Under the pieces are notes generated by a model, which did no database searches, was not told the DNA's origin, and saw only the letters and a list, made by a program, of their open reading frames with translations. A stretch of DNA of 64,000 nucleotides, taken from Spirosoma aureum. GTDB taxonomy: Bacteria; Bacteroidota; Bacteroidia; Cytophagales; Spirosomataceae. The stretch is taken from assembly GCF_011604685.1 (NCBI RefSeq), contig NZ_CP050063.1, positions 378,501-442,500 on the forward strand, given 5' to 3'. Positions 16,170 to 25,329 of the stretch are shown here, piece after piece. How positions within the stretch are numbered: position 1 is the stretch's first letter; each line of letters starts with the position of its first letter. The position numbers were made by a program, and so were the translations under genes.

Positions 16170-19100
16170 TTATTGCTTTAATAGAAACGCCGTCAAATCA
16201 GCTAATTGCTGGTTAGTCAGACCCATTGCTGTAGGGTCAGGCATGAGACTGGTCTTGTATTGCCGACGCGAAAAAACCTGATTTGTTGGAATCGAATGTT
16301 TCTGGCCTTTAAGACCCTTTATGACAACGGACTGCTCTCCATCGCTAACCAGAAAACCGTAGTAGGTTTGCCCACCTTTAGTAGTAATGAGCCAGGGTTC
16401 GTAACCAAATGCAATACCAGCGCTTGGGTTGATAATGGCATCCAGCAGCCCATTTTTATCGAATTTCTGGTGAATCTGCGTTAGGTCAGGCCCAATATCA
16501 TTCCCTTGCTGGCCATGCCGATGGCAGGTGATACAATTCGTTCTAAAGACCGTCCGGCCTGCCCGTTCGTCACCCGTTAGCATGGCTACTTTACCAATCG
16601 GCGAATCTGGCTCTGATCCATTGGCTGTTTTAGAGACAGTGGGCTCACTTACCGTTGTTTTGGCTGGTTCGTTCTGGGCCGAAATCACAGGTGTAGAAGG
16701 GGTGGCAACGGCGGCTGTGGCCGAAGCAGTTGCAGTTGGCGATTGCTGTTTCCAGGGGAAATATTCTTTACCCATTGTACGAACCGACGGGTCTCTATTC
16801 GTACGAATACCAGGTCCGGCAGCTTTGATTAAGTCATACGACAATTTATTATCGGCCGCCAGGCCAATCAGGACCTTAGCACCTTCTGCATCGCGTGACA
16901 TTTCTATCGCGAGTTTTCGCTTTTCAGCGTCTGTCACATGTTCATCGAGTAGTTGCTGCCGTTTATCCAGCATCTTTTGTTCCTCAGCCGCTACTTTTAT
17001 AGGCATGACTTCATCCCAGTTCAGGAGCTTAGCCCAATCGTTTCCCCGTCTGAAACCAGCCCAGTAGTTTGCCTGATCAGCGATATCTTTATCCGCCGAT
17101 TTCGTTAAATCGACCATTGCTTTGGCGGCTGGCAGGCTTTTGATGAAGCCCAACGCGACTATGGCCTGACGACGCGCATCAGCGGTGAGAGTTTGTGTTT
17201 CGGCTCGTTTTTTCAGCGATGAAACCATCGAAGCGGGGTGCAGTTCCCAAACCAGATTAGCCGTGCGCTGATCCCATTCAACAGGATTCTCAGGCATGGT
17301 CTGCCGCAGATCGGCCATGAGGGCTTCTTCCTTTCCATCGGCCGCCTGACTTAAGGCATTCAGATACCAACGATCCTGCCCGTCGTAGCCTTTGACCAGA
17401 TTCAGCAACATAAGTCGACAATCGAAATACGGAATATCTCGTAGCGCAATTGCTACTTCACGCCGAACGGCGGCACTTGGGTCGCGGGAAAGGTTTCCGA
17501 GCAAGGGTAGGAGAGCCCGTTGCGATGCCGTTAATGCCGGATTACTCTTCGAATTTTCCGGGGTAATACTGCGTAAGGCCCGCAATGCTATCAGCCGAAC
17601 GGGCGCATCAACAGCCTTTAGCAGCCGCTCAACTTCAAATTGCCCCTCAGAGCCGAGATGAGCCAATAAGAAAATTGCCCGCGCCCGATGGTAGGGATTG
17701 GGCGATGACAACAGGGCCATTACTGGCTCGACAACTTTGTCGCCTTGTTCCTGAAGTGCTTCAAAACCCAGCATCCGAACATTAACGGCAGGACTGAGCA
17801 ATGCCGCAATTTGCCCCTGCGTCGTTTTGAGGTCGATTTTTGGCGTCTTTAGATTCTTTCCTCTGGGTGTAATTCGATAAATACGCCCGTAGCCTTTAGA
17901 ATCCTGCATCTGGTGCCCCCCCACAATGGGATCATACCAATCGGCAATGTAGATGGCTCCATCAGGCCCAACAGACACGTCGCTTGGTCGGAACCACTTA
18001 CGCGTGTCTTTCTCAACATCATTCCACTTATAATTATCGTCGACTTTGGGAAATGTACTGATAAAGTCTGTGCGCGGCAGTCGAAAACCGGCTCCCCACG
18101 GTTCGGGCTTATAGCCAAAAATAACATTTCGGCCAGCTTCAGCGCTCAGCAGCATACCCCGGTATTGGGCACCAAGTTCGTCGCCTTCATAAACAACCAC
18201 GCCGGTAGGTGATCCGGCCCCGCTAATGTCGCCCGCAGGCATAACACCTGGATCTTCCTGATGCCAGTGAGCTGTCGGAATCGTTTGGCCGGGCCGCTGG
18301 TCAGCCTGCCAATAACGAGTGCCATCACTGCTAAAATAGCCTGCATTGGCCCCTTCCATAAGCCAGCTCGTGCGACAGGCAACCACCTGATCGTCGTTAT
18401 CGTTCTGCCACATGTTGCCATACGAGTCGAGCGCCGTTTCGTAGTTATTCCGGAAATTGTGCGCCATAACTTTCAGGCCAGAGCCGTCGGGATTAACGCG
18501 TAGCGCCATACCACCCGTCCAAACACGGCCATCATCACTGACCTGATTGCCATGGTTGATCTTATTATAAGGCGTTCCGCCGACGTATAAACTACCGGAT
18601 CGAAGTGTCCATCCGTCTTTGTCGGTTACCACGTGCGGGCCCGCATTTCCTGTATTGAAATAATATTTACCATCGGGCCCAGCTACTACGGCATGAAGCG
18701 AGTGGTCATGATCTAAACCGCCAAAACCCGTTAACAAGATTTCTTTCCGATCGGGCTTGTCGTCTCCGTTTTCATCGGTGTAAACCACTACATTCGGCGA
18801 ACACGATACGATAACTTTATTGCCAACGATGGCAATACCAAGCGGTGATACCAGATCCGGGTCTTGCACAAACACCTTACTGGCATCCGCTTTGCCATCA
18901 CCATTGGTATCTTCCAGAATCATGACACGCTCACCTTCAGGGTGATCGAGCCTTTTTTCCGGCTTATTATTGAATTTCCGGTAATTCACGGCCTCTGTAA
19001 TCCAAACCCGGCCTCTGGCATCAATATCCATATTTGTCGGATTATAGAACATTGGAGCCTCAGCCCACAAGGTGGCTTCCAGGTCATCGGGTACATACAA

Positions 19101-19268
19101 TGTATTCGAATCGGCAGCGATAACAATACTACGTTGCCGAATTGGTTCGCTCGCGGGCGAAGACGCTCCTGTGAAGTCCGGCTTCCGAATTAATTGACCA
19201 GCCAGACAAAGCAAACAAGCGGTTGACAGGAAAAGTGGGCCAGCCGAAAAGGAAAAGGTTGTTCTCAT
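16170..19268 (-). CDS. Exported PVC-type protein: beta-propeller dehydrogenase-like, HEAT repeats and cytochrome c
   Basis: This 1032-residue protein has a signal peptide (SAGPLFLSTACLLCLAG) and then a six-bladed-propeller region of the membrane-bound dehydrogenase type: WAEAPMFYNPTNMDIDARGRVWITE near residue 70, and further blades with DENGDDKPDRKE and GPDGAIYIADWYDP repeats. HEAT-like alpha repeats cover about residues 490-750. The C-terminal domain is a cytochrome c with the heme motif CITCH (Cys912, Cys915, His916) and a candidate axial Met in KTSLMPDP. This is the architecture first noted in Planctomycetes (TIGR02604 plus TIGR02603) and found in Bacteroidota. A periplasmic sugar or polyol oxidation role is likely, but the substrate is unknown. 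A sugar-isomerase-like gene lies 8 bp upstream in the same direction. Confidence 0.85.
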   Translation of the reverse strand: MRTTFSFSAGPLFLSTACLLCLAGQLIRKPDFTGASSPASEPIRQRSIVIAADSNTLYVPDDLEATLWAEAPMFYNPTNMDIDARGRVWITEAVNYRKFNNKPEKRLDHPEGERVMILEDTNGDGKADASKVFVQDPDLVSPLGIAIVGNKVIVSCSPNVVVYTDENGDDKPDRKEILLTGFGGLDHDHSLHAVVAGPDGKYYFNTGNAGPHVVTDKDGWTLRSGSLYVGGTPYNKINHGNQVSDDGRVWTGGMALRVNPDGSGLKVMAHNFRNNYETALDSYGNMWQNDNDDQVVACRTSWLMEGANAGYFSSDGTRYWQADQRPGQTIPTAHWHQEDPGVMPAGDISGAGSPTGVVVYEGDELGAQYRGMLLSAEAGRNVIFGYKPEPWGAGFRLPRTDFISTFPKVDDNYKWNDVEKDTRKWFRPSDVSVGPDGAIYIADWYDPIVGGHQMQDSKGYGRIYRITPRGKNLKTPKIDLKTTQGQIAALLSPAVNVRMLGFEALQEQGDKVVEPVMALLSSPNPYHRARAIFLLAHLGSEGQFEVERLLKAVDAPVRLIALRALRSITPENSKSNPALTASQRALLPLLGNLSRDPSAAVRREVAIALRDIPYFDCRLMLLNLVKGYDGQDRWYLNALSQAADGKEEALMADLRQTMPENPVEWDQRTANLVWELHPASMVSSLKKRAETQTLTADARRQAIVALGFIKSLPAAKAMVDLTKSADKDIADQANYWAGFRRGNDWAKLLNWDEVMPIKVAAEEQKMLDKRQQLLDEHVTDAEKRKLAIEMSRDAEGAKVLIGLAADNKLSYDLIKAAGPGIRTNRDPSVRTMGKEYFPWKQQSPTATASATAAVATPSTPVISAQNEPAKTTVSEPTVSKTANGSEPDSPIGKVAMLTGDERAGRTVFRTNCITCHRHGQQGNDIGPDLTQIHQKFDKNGLLDAIINPSAGIAFGYEPWLITTKGGQTYYGFLVSDGEQSVVIKGLKGQKHSIPTNQVFSRRQYKTSLMPDPTAMGLTNQQLADLTAFLLKQ

Positions 19269-19276
19269 AATACTCT

Positions 19277-20134
19277 CTACACAAACAGCGATCGCACGGT
19301 CTTATTATTTTCGATATAGCTTTCCAGCATTGGTTTCCCCGGCGGCACAGCCCCTTCCAGTTGAAGCCAGCCCGAGTAATCAATGTCGTCCAGCGCTTGT
19401 CTGACTTTCATCAGGTCTACTTTACCCTTGCCGAGCAGGTAGCCATTTTCTTTCAAATGAAATTCGCAGATCTGGTCTTTTCCAAGATCCCTAATCTCTT
19501 TGAAAATATCGTAGCCCATCACCGATGAATTACAAACGTCGTAGTAGACTTTTACGGCTGGAGAACCTACAGCCTCCAGAATGGCCAGGTGCTCCGGAGC
19601 CGATAACCACGATTCAATACCCAGCACAATACCCGCTTTTTCGGCTTTTGGCGCAACGGCTTTCAATCGCTCAATGGCAACTTTCGTGCCTTTCGAATCG
19701 TTTTTGAGGTCATTATTCGAAAAAAATGCCAGTAGGATATTTTTCACCCCTAACGATTTGGCCACGTCTATGCTATCCTGCACCCAGGCTTCGGTTCGGG
19801 GATCTGACTTGTACGGAATTTCGTTAAGCAAACCTATAGCCAAACCACTGAAGTCTACGCCTGCCTGACGAGCGGCTTCTTTATGGGCTTGCAGTACATC
19901 GGGGCGACGAAGATGCTCATAATCAGCCTTTGTGTTTAAGCTAACCTGAACCCCATCAAGGCCAATTTTTTTGGCCATCGCAAATGAATTTGAATCACCG
20001 GCCGGACCAATCGACCAGTCGCAGGCACCAATTCTGAAACGGCTCTTTTGGGCGGTATCCGTTGACCAGGAGGGGAAAGAAAGCCCCACTAAACCAGCAC
20101 CCAACGAGTATCGGATGGCGTTGCGACGATTCAT
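19277..20134 (-). CDS. Exported sugar phosphate isomerase/epimerase-like TIM barrel
   Basis: The 285-residue protein starts with a twin-arginine-like signal (MNRRNAIRYSLGAGLVGLSF). The rest is a xylose-isomerase-type TIM barrel: IGACDWSIGPAG, GLDGVQVSLNTK, KNILLAFFSNND, VLGIESWLSAPEH, VKVYYDVCNSS and ICEFHLKENG strands carry the conserved Glu, Asp and His metal-ligand positions of that superfamily. Reaction and substrate cannot be told from sequence. It is followed after 8 bp by the cytochrome/propeller gene on the same strand, so the two probably form a sugar-handling unit at the cell envelope. Confidence 0.85.
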   Translation of the reverse strand: MNRRNAIRYSLGAGLVGLSFPSWSTDTAQKSRFRIGACDWSIGPAGDSNSFAMAKKIGLDGVQVSLNTKADYEHLRRPDVLQAHKEAARQAGVDFSGLAIGLLNEIPYKSDPRTEAWVQDSIDVAKSLGVKNILLAFFSNNDLKNDSKGTKVAIERLKAVAPKAEKAGIVLGIESWLSAPEHLAILEAVGSPAVKVYYDVCNSSVMGYDIFKEIRDLGKDQICEFHLKENGYLLGKGKVDLMKVRQALDDIDYSGWLQLEGAVPPGKPMLESYIENNKTVRSLFV

Positions 20135-20158
20135 AGTGGCTCAATAGTAAGGATTTTT

Positions 20159-20166
20159 CAAAGATA
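20159..20166 (-). promoter_or_regulatory. Probable -7 promoter box for the isomerase-cytochrome pair
   Basis: On the minus strand this reads TATCTTTG, a match to the Bacteroidota TAnnTTTG -7 box. It lies 24 bp before the start codon, giving an expected leader of about 18 bases. No clear -33 TTTG is seen. Confidence 0.45.
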
Positions 20167-20280
20167 CGTTTATTAACTTATCCGGTAAAAATTATCCTAT
20201 TTTAGTTTTTACTGTCATTTTTCTCAAATTCTGGAAAAATTTTTCTCCCATTCCAACTGTTTCATTGAGAGGGAGGTCAT

Positions 20281-20288
20281 TAGGTTTG
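20281..20288 (+). promoter_or_regulatory. Possible -7 promoter box for the ECF sigma factor gene
   Basis: The octamer TAGGTTTG matches TAnnTTTG and sits 10 bp before the sigma-factor ATG at 20299, so the leader would be very short. A TTTC element about 18 bp upstream is a weak -33 candidate. Confidence 0.35.
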
Positions 20289-20298
20289 TCAACAGGAT

Positions 20299-20850
20299 AT
20301 GCAGGATGAATACGCATTAGTCGAAGGATGCCGACGACAGGACCGGATTGTGCAGCGACAGCTTTATGAGCGATTCGCAGGGAAGCTCTTTGTCGTTTGC
20401 AAACGGTATATCCGTGATCCCGATGAAGCAGAAGATGTTTTGCAGGATTCGTTTGTAAAGATTTACCGATACATTGATTCATTCCGATTCGAATGTCCGC
20501 TGGAAGCATGGTTGAAACGTATAGTTATTAATACTGCCCTTAAGCAACTAAGAAAGCTAAAGCCCTGGGAAAACACCGCTGATGTGCAGGACCTGGCTCC
20601 GGTACTTCCTCAGGCTGATGAAAGTTTGCCAACCCTGAATTACCAGTATTTGCTACAACTCATTCAGGAGCTGCCACCCGGTTGCCGAACGGTGTTTAAT
20701 TTATATGCTATTGAAGGCTACAACCACCCCGAAATTGCTGAAATGCTCGACATTGCTGAAGGAACGTCGAAGTCGCAATATGCCCGCGCTCGGGGTCTTC
20801 TACAACAGAAACTACAATCAGATGGGCATCCTGCATTGGGTCGACCCTAG
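20299..20850 (+). CDS. ECF-type RNA polymerase sigma factor
   Basis: This 183-residue sigma-70-family protein has region 2 with the RYIRDPDEAEDVLQDSFVKIYRYIDSFRFECPLEAWLKRIVINTALKQLRK signature (about residues 34-85) and region 4 with a helix-turn-helix (NHPEIAEMLDIAEGTSKSQYARARGLLQ). There is no region 1 or 3, so it is an extracytoplasmic-function type. Its stop overlaps the start of the next gene, a membrane protein with an anti-sigma-like N terminus, which is the usual pairing. Target genes cannot be read from the sequence. Confidence 0.93.
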   Translation: MQDEYALVEGCRRQDRIVQRQLYERFAGKLFVVCKRYIRDPDEAEDVLQDSFVKIYRYIDSFRFECPLEAWLKRIVINTALKQLRKLKPWENTADVQDLAPVLPQADESLPTLNYQYLLQLIQELPPGCRTVFNLYAIEGYNHPEIAEMLDIAEGTSKSQYARARGLLQQKLQSDGHPALGRP

Positions 20851-22466
20851 TGACTAATACTAATGAGATGGATGAATTAGATAAAAACATACCGGACGAT
20901 TTTTGGCGAAAGGCTTTCGACGAAGCCTCCGAATCACCACCACCCCGTGTGTGGAACGCCATCGAACGTCGGTTAGATGAATCAGAAGACTCCCGAATCC
21001 TACCACTCTGGGGGGGCAGTTTACTATCATCAAAACCATTTACCTGGGGCCTTGGTGTTGCGGCTGCTGTGGCTGTACTTTTAGTTGGCTGGTGGCTGGC
21101 TGGTACCCAACCCGTGAACCAACCCGTTGCTCGGTCTCAACGGTCTATCCAGCAGGCACAACCGCAAACGGCTCCTGATCACCTGGCCAAATCACCAGTA
21201 AATAAGTCTACCGATCAACCAGCGAGAGCGCTTGCCTCCCTAGAAAAACGCTCGAATAATTCAGAAAGAGCAAGTAATCAGCAAGCAATTCAACAAAAGG
21301 CCCCATCCTTAACAAAATCGGCTGCGGATCAGCCGTTGGTGGCTCAGCATATCAATCGATCGAATCGGTCATACAATCCAGCTCCAGAGCAACGGTTTAG
21401 TTCCAGAGCTATTCCGAAGGGATCAGGCCGAATTAATAATGGTTTCATCCAACAATCGGGACAGGAGGCTGCTTCTGTGGCTTTTACGACGTCAGCTCCG
21501 GCAAATATCATGAGTGTCAGCGAGGCTGATCAGGCGCAGCGGCTAATGATCGAAAAACTCGCCCTGCGCCCCATGAAGTTGCGGTCGTTAGCGGGAATTC
21601 AACGGATCGTGTGGTTCCGGCCAGCCGAACTGCCACTAGAGCCAGAAGAAACCAAGTCAAAGCGTGAATCCCGGGAAGTGTGGGCTTCGGTTAGTATGAT
21701 GCCGGGATCATTCAATCCATCGGTTGGGCTTCGTTCGACGCAAACAGCCGCTTTTTCAAATGCAGCCAAAAGCAGTCAGCCTACCATTAACAACCGGGCT
21801 AACTTCTCTGTAGCCTATCAGGCTGGTGCAGGTGTTCAACTATCGGACCGCTGGTCGCTAGAGTCGGGCATTGGTTATCTGTCCGGTCATTCAACCGTTG
21901 AAAGCCCGAGTCAATCCGGCGGATCGGCTATAAGTTTAGTAACAACTGCCACCGACCGGGCTTCGTCAGCAGGTAATCTCTATGCAAACGCGGTTCGAAA
22001 TAGTGTCAGTAATGGAATGCTTAGCAGTGCATCGGTTAGTAATGTACCCAAAGCCAATTACGACAACCTGGCAGCTGCTAACGGTTTTCAGAATTATAGC
22101 AATCCATACCAGCAAGAGTTAGCCAACAATTTTGAATTCGTTCAGCTACCGATCCAGTTGGGTTACCAGTTACGCCCACACAAACGCCTGAGCATGGCAT
22201 TACTGGGTGGTTTGTTAACCAATATTTTTATGCGCAACACGATTGGCGATGATCTTGTTATAACCGGGAAAGACGGCGTTTATCGACCGGTATCCTGGGC
22301 TGCATCCATGGGAGCCCGGTTCCGATACCGGCCATCAGGTCGCTGGTCGGCATCGCTGGCCGGTATGTATCAGCCCACGTTAGGAGAGGCTACCCGACCA
22401 CAGTCACAGGTGCAGAGCTCTCCAACTTCGGCAGGAATGAGTTTTGGTCTTAATTATCATTTCTAA
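20850..22466 (+). CDS. Probable membrane anti-sigma partner with C-terminal beta-barrel-like domain
   Basis: The 538-residue protein starts at a GTG that overlaps the sigma-factor stop; an ATG at 20868 is an alternative. Residues 1-65 are soluble and acidic with PPPRVWNAIERRLDE, a pattern seen in anti-sigma-like proteins of Cytophagales. A single membrane helix follows at about 67-88 (WGLGVAAAVAVLLVGWWLAG), then a long Gln/Ser/Asn-rich linker. The last 200 residues look like an outer-membrane barrel (YQAGAGVQLSDRWSLESGIGYLSG, final Phe in FGLNYHF). One chain might thus sense the outer membrane and hold the sigma factor at the inner membrane; this is inference from layout. Confidence 0.65.
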   Translation: MTNTNEMDELDKNIPDDFWRKAFDEASESPPPRVWNAIERRLDESEDSRILPLWGGSLLSSKPFTWGLGVAAAVAVLLVGWWLAGTQPVNQPVARSQRSIQQAQPQTAPDHLAKSPVNKSTDQPARALASLEKRSNNSERASNQQAIQQKAPSLTKSAADQPLVAQHINRSNRSYNPAPEQRFSSRAIPKGSGRINNGFIQQSGQEAASVAFTTSAPANIMSVSEADQAQRLMIEKLALRPMKLRSLAGIQRIVWFRPAELPLEPEETKSKRESREVWASVSMMPGSFNPSVGLRSTQTAAFSNAAKSSQPTINNRANFSVAYQAGAGVQLSDRWSLESGIGYLSGHSTVESPSQSGGSAISLVTTATDRASSAGNLYANAVRNSVSNGMLSSASVSNVPKANYDNLAAANGFQNYSNPYQQELANNFEFVQLPIQLGYQLRPHKRLSMALLGGLLTNIFMRNTIGDDLVITGKDGVYRPVSWAASMGARFRYRPSGRWSASLAGMYQPTLGEATRPQSQVQSSPTSAGMSFGLNYHF

Positions 22467-22477
22467 AGCATACGACT

Positions 22478-22948
22478 ATGAAACTTCGCATCATCAACAT
22501 AGTGCTCTTGGCGGTTCTCGGCGGTTGTACGAGCATTTCTCCGCAAACGGAGCAGGTAGCCGATGACCTGACGATTCGTACGGGAACATCATTCGGGATG
22601 TGTGTGGGCTATTGCGTATCTGATTATGATCTCAGTGGCACATCAGTCACACTAACGCGCAAAGAATCGAGCAGGGTACCGAAAAATCCAGCCAAAACCT
22701 GTCAGACTACAATTAGTCAGGCTGACTGGAATGCCCTGAAAGCGCTGGCAAATGTGGATAACTTCAATAAACAGCCCGAACGAATTGGGTGCCCCGACTG
22801 CGCTGATGGGGGAGCCGAGTACATAGAACTTCAGGTTGGCGATTCGAAACACCGGGTTACATTTGAGTATAACAGTACAATTCCGGGGTTTGAACCGCTT
22901 GTGGAGGCTTTAAGAGCCCAGCGAAATGCATTTAAAGAGTGTAACTAA
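22478..22948 (+). CDS. Small lipoprotein of unknown function
   Basis: The 156-residue protein has a lipoprotein signal with lipobox LGGC (MKLRIINIVLLAVLGGCTS). The mature part has several cysteines, including GMCVGYC and GCPDC, and beta-strand-rich segments (SGTSVTLTRKES, YIELQVGDSKHRVTFEY). It may be related to the DUF6438 type of small cysteine-containing Bacteroidota lipoproteins, but I could not confirm this. It begins 11 bp after the anti-sigma-like gene and is probably co-transcribed with it. Confidence 0.7.
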   Translation: MKLRIINIVLLAVLGGCTSISPQTEQVADDLTIRTGTSFGMCVGYCVSDYDLSGTSVTLTRKESSRVPKNPAKTCQTTISQADWNALKALANVDNFNKQPERIGCPDCADGGAEYIELQVGDSKHRVTFEYNSTIPGFEPLVEALRAQRNAFKECN

Positions 22949-23025
22949 TAATCAAAGGCGGATTTTGCTTTACAACTGGCCACTGTAGGGCAAAAACGCA
23001 TTCCTTAAACCAATCATTATGTGTT

Positions 23026-24267
23026 ATGAAAACGACCCTTTTTTCAAGTTTGGCTACCGTTATAACTGGTGTTTTAGTAACGGCCGTTAGTTGCACGAAC
23101 AGCGTTGTTTCTCCTTCGCCTGATGCACCAACTGGCGATCTGCGCGTATCAGCTCCTTTCGCCAATCAGACTACGCAGTTTGCTTTCGATCTGGCGAAAC
23201 GGGTAAATACACAGGAAGGACAGACTAAAAACGTTTTTATCTCTCCACTAAGCCTTCATATCGCACTCGGCATGATTTTGAACGGTGCGAATGGGCAGAC
23301 AGCCCAGGAGATTCAGAAAACCTTGAATCTGGATGCGCAGACATTGGCAGAAGCCAACAAAACGTATCAGAATTTAATGGAAAATCTGCCCATTGTCGAT
23401 CCGAAAGTAACCGTTTCCCTAGCGAACTCCGTCTGGTATAGAAATACGTTTCAGGTAGCAACCTCTTTTCAGGATGTACTGAAACAGGAATTTAAGGCTG
23501 AAGTTTCGGCGCAGAATTTTGATGATCCGGGTACAGTTGGTAAAATCAATGCCTGGGCCAGCGAGAAAACGAATGGTCGAATTCCTAAAGTGATTGATCA
23601 GATTCAGCCTGATAACGTTATGTTTCTGCTGAATGCGCTTTATTTTAAAGGTGACTGGAAAACTCAGTTTAAGCCCGAACAGACTATCGATGCGCCTTTC
23701 AAGCTGGCGTCGGGTGGCGAAACAACAGTACGCATGATGCGGCTGAACAGCACAATACGTCAGGCTTTTCGACAATCGTATTCGGCGTTTGAACTGCCTT
23801 ATGGCGATGATAAATACGCCATGACGGTTCTGCTACCTGCCGAATCCAGTACTGCGGATAATTTATTGCAAAATTTCAGCGGCTCAGATTGGACTCAGCT
23901 CCAGAAGGATATGGCGGCAGGCGTGCTGGATTTGGGACTACCAAAGTTTACGCTGACCTATGAAGTCAAATTAAACAGTGTTCTGAGTGGTATGGGAATG
24001 CCTACGGCCTTCACCGATCATGCTGATTTTACAAAAATGAACGCAAACGGTGGCTTAACGCTCAGCTTTGTGAAGCAGAATACGTTTGTTGCTGTTGATG
24101 AGAAAGGTACGGAAGCGGCTGCCGTTACAACAGGAGGCATTTCAACAACGTCAATGCCAATGCCAAAGCTCTGTGATCGACCATTTGTGTTTGTTATTCA
24201 TGAAAAAACCTCAGGAACTGTGTTATTTGTTGGAAAAATTGCGGATCCAACAAAAACGAATTCATGA
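23026..24267 (+). CDS. Serpin-family protease inhibitor, exported lipoprotein
   Basis: This 413-residue protein has a lipobox-like VSC in its signal peptide and a full serpin fold: NVFISPLSLHIALGMILNGANG, the NALYFKGDWKTQF strand, the LPYGDDKYAMTVLLP strand and the closing RPFVFVIHEKTSGTVLFVGKIADP. The reactive-centre hinge EKGTEAAAVT (from residue 359) keeps the small residues needed for loop insertion, so it is probably inhibitory. Counting as in antitrypsin puts P1-P1' at Thr375-Ser376. The target protease is unknown. Two small lipoproteins follow with 4-bp overlaps. Confidence 0.93.
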   Translation: MKTTLFSSLATVITGVLVTAVSCTNSVVSPSPDAPTGDLRVSAPFANQTTQFAFDLAKRVNTQEGQTKNVFISPLSLHIALGMILNGANGQTAQEIQKTLNLDAQTLAEANKTYQNLMENLPIVDPKVTVSLANSVWYRNTFQVATSFQDVLKQEFKAEVSAQNFDDPGTVGKINAWASEKTNGRIPKVIDQIQPDNVMFLLNALYFKGDWKTQFKPEQTIDAPFKLASGGETTVRMMRLNSTIRQAFRQSYSAFELPYGDDKYAMTVLLPAESSTADNLLQNFSGSDWTQLQKDMAAGVLDLGLPKFTLTYEVKLNSVLSGMGMPTAFTDHADFTKMNANGGLTLSFVKQNTFVAVDEKGTEAAAVTTGGISTTSMPMPKLCDRPFVFVIHEKTSGTVLFVGKIADPTKTNS

Positions 24268-24713
24268 AAAACGGCTTGATCATCTCCCTGCTCATTCTTG
24301 TCATAACCATTGGATGTGGCAAACGGGAGACTGAAGTTGCTCCATTATTGGCAAATTTGGTTGGCACCTGGAAGCTGATCGAACCCGATTCTTCCTACGC
24401 CATCACGTTGCAGTTTGCTTATGATACGAGAAACCCGCCCATTGATATTACACCTTATTTAGCAAGCGGAAAATCATCGGTCAATGAGTATTCAGCACGC
24501 ATGTTTGCCACCATTGATGGCACCATGCAGATCAATGAAGTGGTAAGTACGGAAAAGGCTGGTTCGCCCGCAGCGATGCAGTTCGAGCAGGACTACTTTG
24601 CTAACCTAAAGACGGTTGCTCGTTTCGAGTCACCAACCGAAACGCAGCTTCGTCTTTATCACGGAGGACCGAAGCCGGGTGTTTTAGTCTATAAAAAAGT
24701 CCTGACCCCATGA
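24264..24713 (+). CDS. Small lipoprotein, lipocalin-like
   Basis: The 149-residue protein has lipobox-like ITIGC and then a VGTWKLIEPDSSYAITLQFAY segment, a pattern common in lipocalin-like and META-type beta-barrel lipoproteins of Bacteroidota. It overlaps the serpin stop by 4 bp (ATGA) and the next gene by 4 bp, so it is translated in one unit with them. Function is unknown. Confidence 0.7.
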   Translation: MKNGLIISLLILVITIGCGKRETEVAPLLANLVGTWKLIEPDSSYAITLQFAYDTRNPPIDITPYLASGKSSVNEYSARMFATIDGTMQINEVVSTEKAGSPAAMQFEQDYFANLKTVARFESPTETQLRLYHGGPKPGVLVYKKVLTP

Positions 24714-25129
24714 ATCGCTTACGATTTGTCTTTTCTTCGCTTGTTGTCATAGCGCTGGTATTCAGTTGTTCGGAGCAACCCGTCTGTGGATGCGTGTTTC
24801 CAGAATCGCCATTAAAAGGCGACTGGAGCCTGACAAAAATAACGTATGGACTAACCCAGAAGACAGTCACACCAGCCGAAGCGGGTTATACCGAAACGAT
24901 TTCGTTTGTTAATGGTAGCTATAAGCAGAGCAGAAATGGGATTCCTGTTCAAACCAGTTCTTATACGTATGCATTTCCGAATGGTGGCATTAGTGATGGC
25001 TTGATTTATTATCAGATCGATACAACACAGCAAGCTTTTCGGTTATCGGAAAACAAATTATTTCTGTCGGAACGCAGCCCAAAGGGCGTTGTCATTGCTG
25101 ACGGAGCAACGTATGAATATAGTCGATAA
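24710..25129 (+). CDS. Small lipoprotein, lipocalin-like
   Basis: This 139-residue protein has lipobox-like VFSC and a cysteine-bearing start (SEQPVCGCVFPESPLKGDWSL). The GDWSLTKITYG strand and the even beta pattern that follows (ETISFVNGSYKQS, LFLSERSPKG) resemble lipocalin-like domains, as in the preceding gene; the two may be distant paralogues. It overlaps the previous gene by 4 bp and is the last of the serpin-lipoprotein run. Function is unknown. Confidence 0.7.
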   Translation: MNRLRFVFSSLVVIALVFSCSEQPVCGCVFPESPLKGDWSLTKITYGLTQKTVTPAEAGYTETISFVNGSYKQSRNGIPVQTSSYTYAFPNGGISDGLIYYQIDTTQQAFRLSENKLFLSERSPKGVVIADGATYEYSR

Positions 25130-25223
25130 TCGGTGGCCAGTAGCCGATAATATCCATGATTTATAGCAATTTCTAACTGGCAAATCTTGACTAAGTATTG
25201 CTAACTTTTTGTGTAAGATCAAT

Positions 25224-25260
25224 ATTACCCGGCCGTAATCAGGACAGCCGGGTAATTTTA
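25224..25260 (+). terminator. Hairpin 95 bp after the serpin-lipoprotein run
   Basis: Arms attacccggc (25224-25233) and gccgggtaat (25247-25256) are perfect 10-bp complements with a 13-base loop, followed by tttattta. This fits an intrinsic terminator for the upstream lipoprotein genes. The 200-bp gap to the next start holds nothing else I can name. Confidence 0.6.
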
Positions 25261-25329
25261 TTTATCGAGTACACCAACGCTTTCAATACGTTGAGGGTCT
25301 TGCAATTAAAACCTCAACTCTTTAAGCCT

